Source: Rotaria sp. Silwood1 (Eukaryota > Rotifera > Eurotatoria > Philodinida > Philodinidae). From it: a stretch of 64,000 nucleotides of DNA. Where the stretch lies: NCBI GenBank assembly GCA_905250075.1, contig CAJNOP010000021.1:1699808-1763807 (forward strand), read 5' to 3'. A program made the position numbers and the translations under genes. Numbering within the stretch: the stretch's first letter is position 1; each line of letters starts with the position of its first letter. Below are positions 62,878-64,000 of the stretch, one piece after another. The notes beneath the pieces are model-generated. The model had not been told where the DNA came from and did not search any database. It saw only the letters and a list, made by a program, of their open reading frames with translations.

Positions 62878-64000
62878 TTATGAATTTCGTTGAGAAATCT
62901 TCATTGTAACCTAGAAAAGAATATAATAGTAAATCTCTTTAAATATTGAGACAAAAAAATACGTACACATTTTGTTTCCGTGTAAGAATCTAATGAATAT
63001 TCACTTTTTTCTCTACCAAGACCACTTTGTTTAAAACCTCCAAATGGTGTAACTGGATCAAAATTATCATAAGTGTTAACCCAAACGGAACCAGCTCGTA
63101 GTCCATTGCTAACAACTAGAGCTTTATCTAAATCCTTTGTAAATATACTTGCAGCTAAACCATATTCTGTATCATTAGCACGTTCAATAACTTCATCAAT
63201 TGTTTTAAATTTAAGAATTTGCATTACTGGCCCAAAAATCTTTAAATAAACACAAACAAAATAATAATAAACAAAAATATTTTTATTGCTTACTTCTTCA
63301 CGAGCTATCTGATGATTATCATGAACATCACTAAAAACTGTTGGTTGAACAAAAAAACCTTTGTCACCTTCACGTTTACCACCTACATGCAGTTTTGCAC
63401 CAGCTCTTTTTCCCGATTCAATTAAATCTAAAATTTTATCCATTTGTTCATGACTTATCTAAAGGAACATAATATTAATAAATGTCTTTAACAAATGAAA
63501 ACAAAATATTAATATTCAAATATTTACTTGAGGTCCTTGTTCAGTACTATCATCAAATGGATCCCCAACTTTTCGTCGTTTAGCACGTTCAACACTTCGT
63601 TGAACAAATTCATCGTAAATTTTCTCTTCTACATACGCACGTGATCCAGCTAAATAAAAATTTTTCAAATTATCTAATCACTACAAATAAATCAATCATA
63701 CCGCAACAACATTGACCTTGATTAAAAAATAAAGCAAAGTGTGACATTTCAACTGTTGTATCAACTAAAAATTAAAATGTTATTTTATAGAAATATTTTT
63801 ATTGTTATTATGAAACATACGATCACAGTCAGCAAAAACAATATTTGGTGATTTGCCACCAAGTTCAAGTGTTGTACGTTTAACCATTTTAGCAGCTTCA
63901 GCTCCAATTATTTTACCGACTTGTGTTGAACCAGTAAAAGCGATTTTATTAACATCAGGATGTTTTACAATAGATGCTCCACAATGTGGTCCATCACCAG
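62878..64000 (-). CDS. Aldehyde dehydrogenase, ALDH1/ALDH2 class (3' part)
   Basis: Six exons seen on the minus strand: beyond 64000 to 63821, 63764-63702, 63649-63528, 63458-63294, 63239-62967 and 62910-62878; GT-AG, phases consistent. Diagnostic blocks in order: [12 protein letters not shown] (NAD-binding loop), [11 protein letters not shown] with the general-base Glu, [13 protein letters not shown] with the catalytic Cys, [82 protein letters not shown], and the class-typical end [10 protein letters not shown]. The enzyme oxidises aldehydes to acids with NAD. Similarity to vertebrate ALDH2, ALDH1B1 and ALDH1A is high throughout; cytosolic or mitochondrial location cannot be judged because the N-terminus lies outside the window. 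No defects in the visible part. Confidence 0.95.

Overview
This window is metazoan nuclear DNA and most resembles a bdelloid rotifer (organism call is inference). It is strongly AT-rich. The spliced genes use GT-AG introns that are mostly 50-63 nt long. The gene set is clearly animal: a brat/TRIM-NHL gene, Shisa, Elongin C, relics of neurobeachin and Chk1, and an ALDH1/2-type dehydrogenase. F-box relics and many small inverted-repeat elements also fit a bdelloid. A 100-N scaffold gap lies at 34027-34126.

Layout. 1-2525: upstream DNA. 2526-14595 (+): a 14-exon brat/TRIM-NHL gene of about 1050 aa, with RING, two B-boxes, coiled coil and NHL propeller; its long introns hold a 647-bp inverted-terminal element, an 80-bp mariner-type MITE and several hairpin elements. 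18654-20242 (+): a two-exon Shisa-like membrane protein whose signal peptide sits alone on a small upstream exon. 22846-23302 (-): Elongin C, three exons, apparently intact. 24658-24987: a 330-bp foldback. 26322-30919: a decayed neurobeachin/LRBA fragment (-) ending at a putative transposable element. 32059-32727: a non-autonomous hAT element with an 8-bp target duplication. 32760-34026 (+): a Chk1-like kinase fragment split by a foldback element built of GGGGACTAA-type repeats around a GC-rich core, then cut by the gap. 37241-39635 (+): a decayed F-box gene. 42560-45393 (-): a multi-pass membrane protein. 48808-51129 (-): an SH3-domain protein, with a probable alternative first exon at 53356-53389. 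56432-57900 (-): a Ser/Thr/Pro-rich protein with two alternative first exons. 58375-59544 (-): a long coiled-coil protein. 62878-64000 (-): the 3' part of an aldehyde dehydrogenase, running off the edge.

The genes are independent and show no operon-like logic. The clearest pattern is regional. From about 24.6 to 39.6 kb no intact gene is recognisable; this part holds three broken genes and the densest set of inverted-repeat elements. The flanks hold intact multi-exon genes. I found no CRISPR array, rRNA or tRNA. I cannot claim a wholly new system. The least explained items are the GGGGACTAA foldback with its GC-rich core, the two genes with paired phase-matched first exons, and the 330-bp foldback at 24.7 kb.
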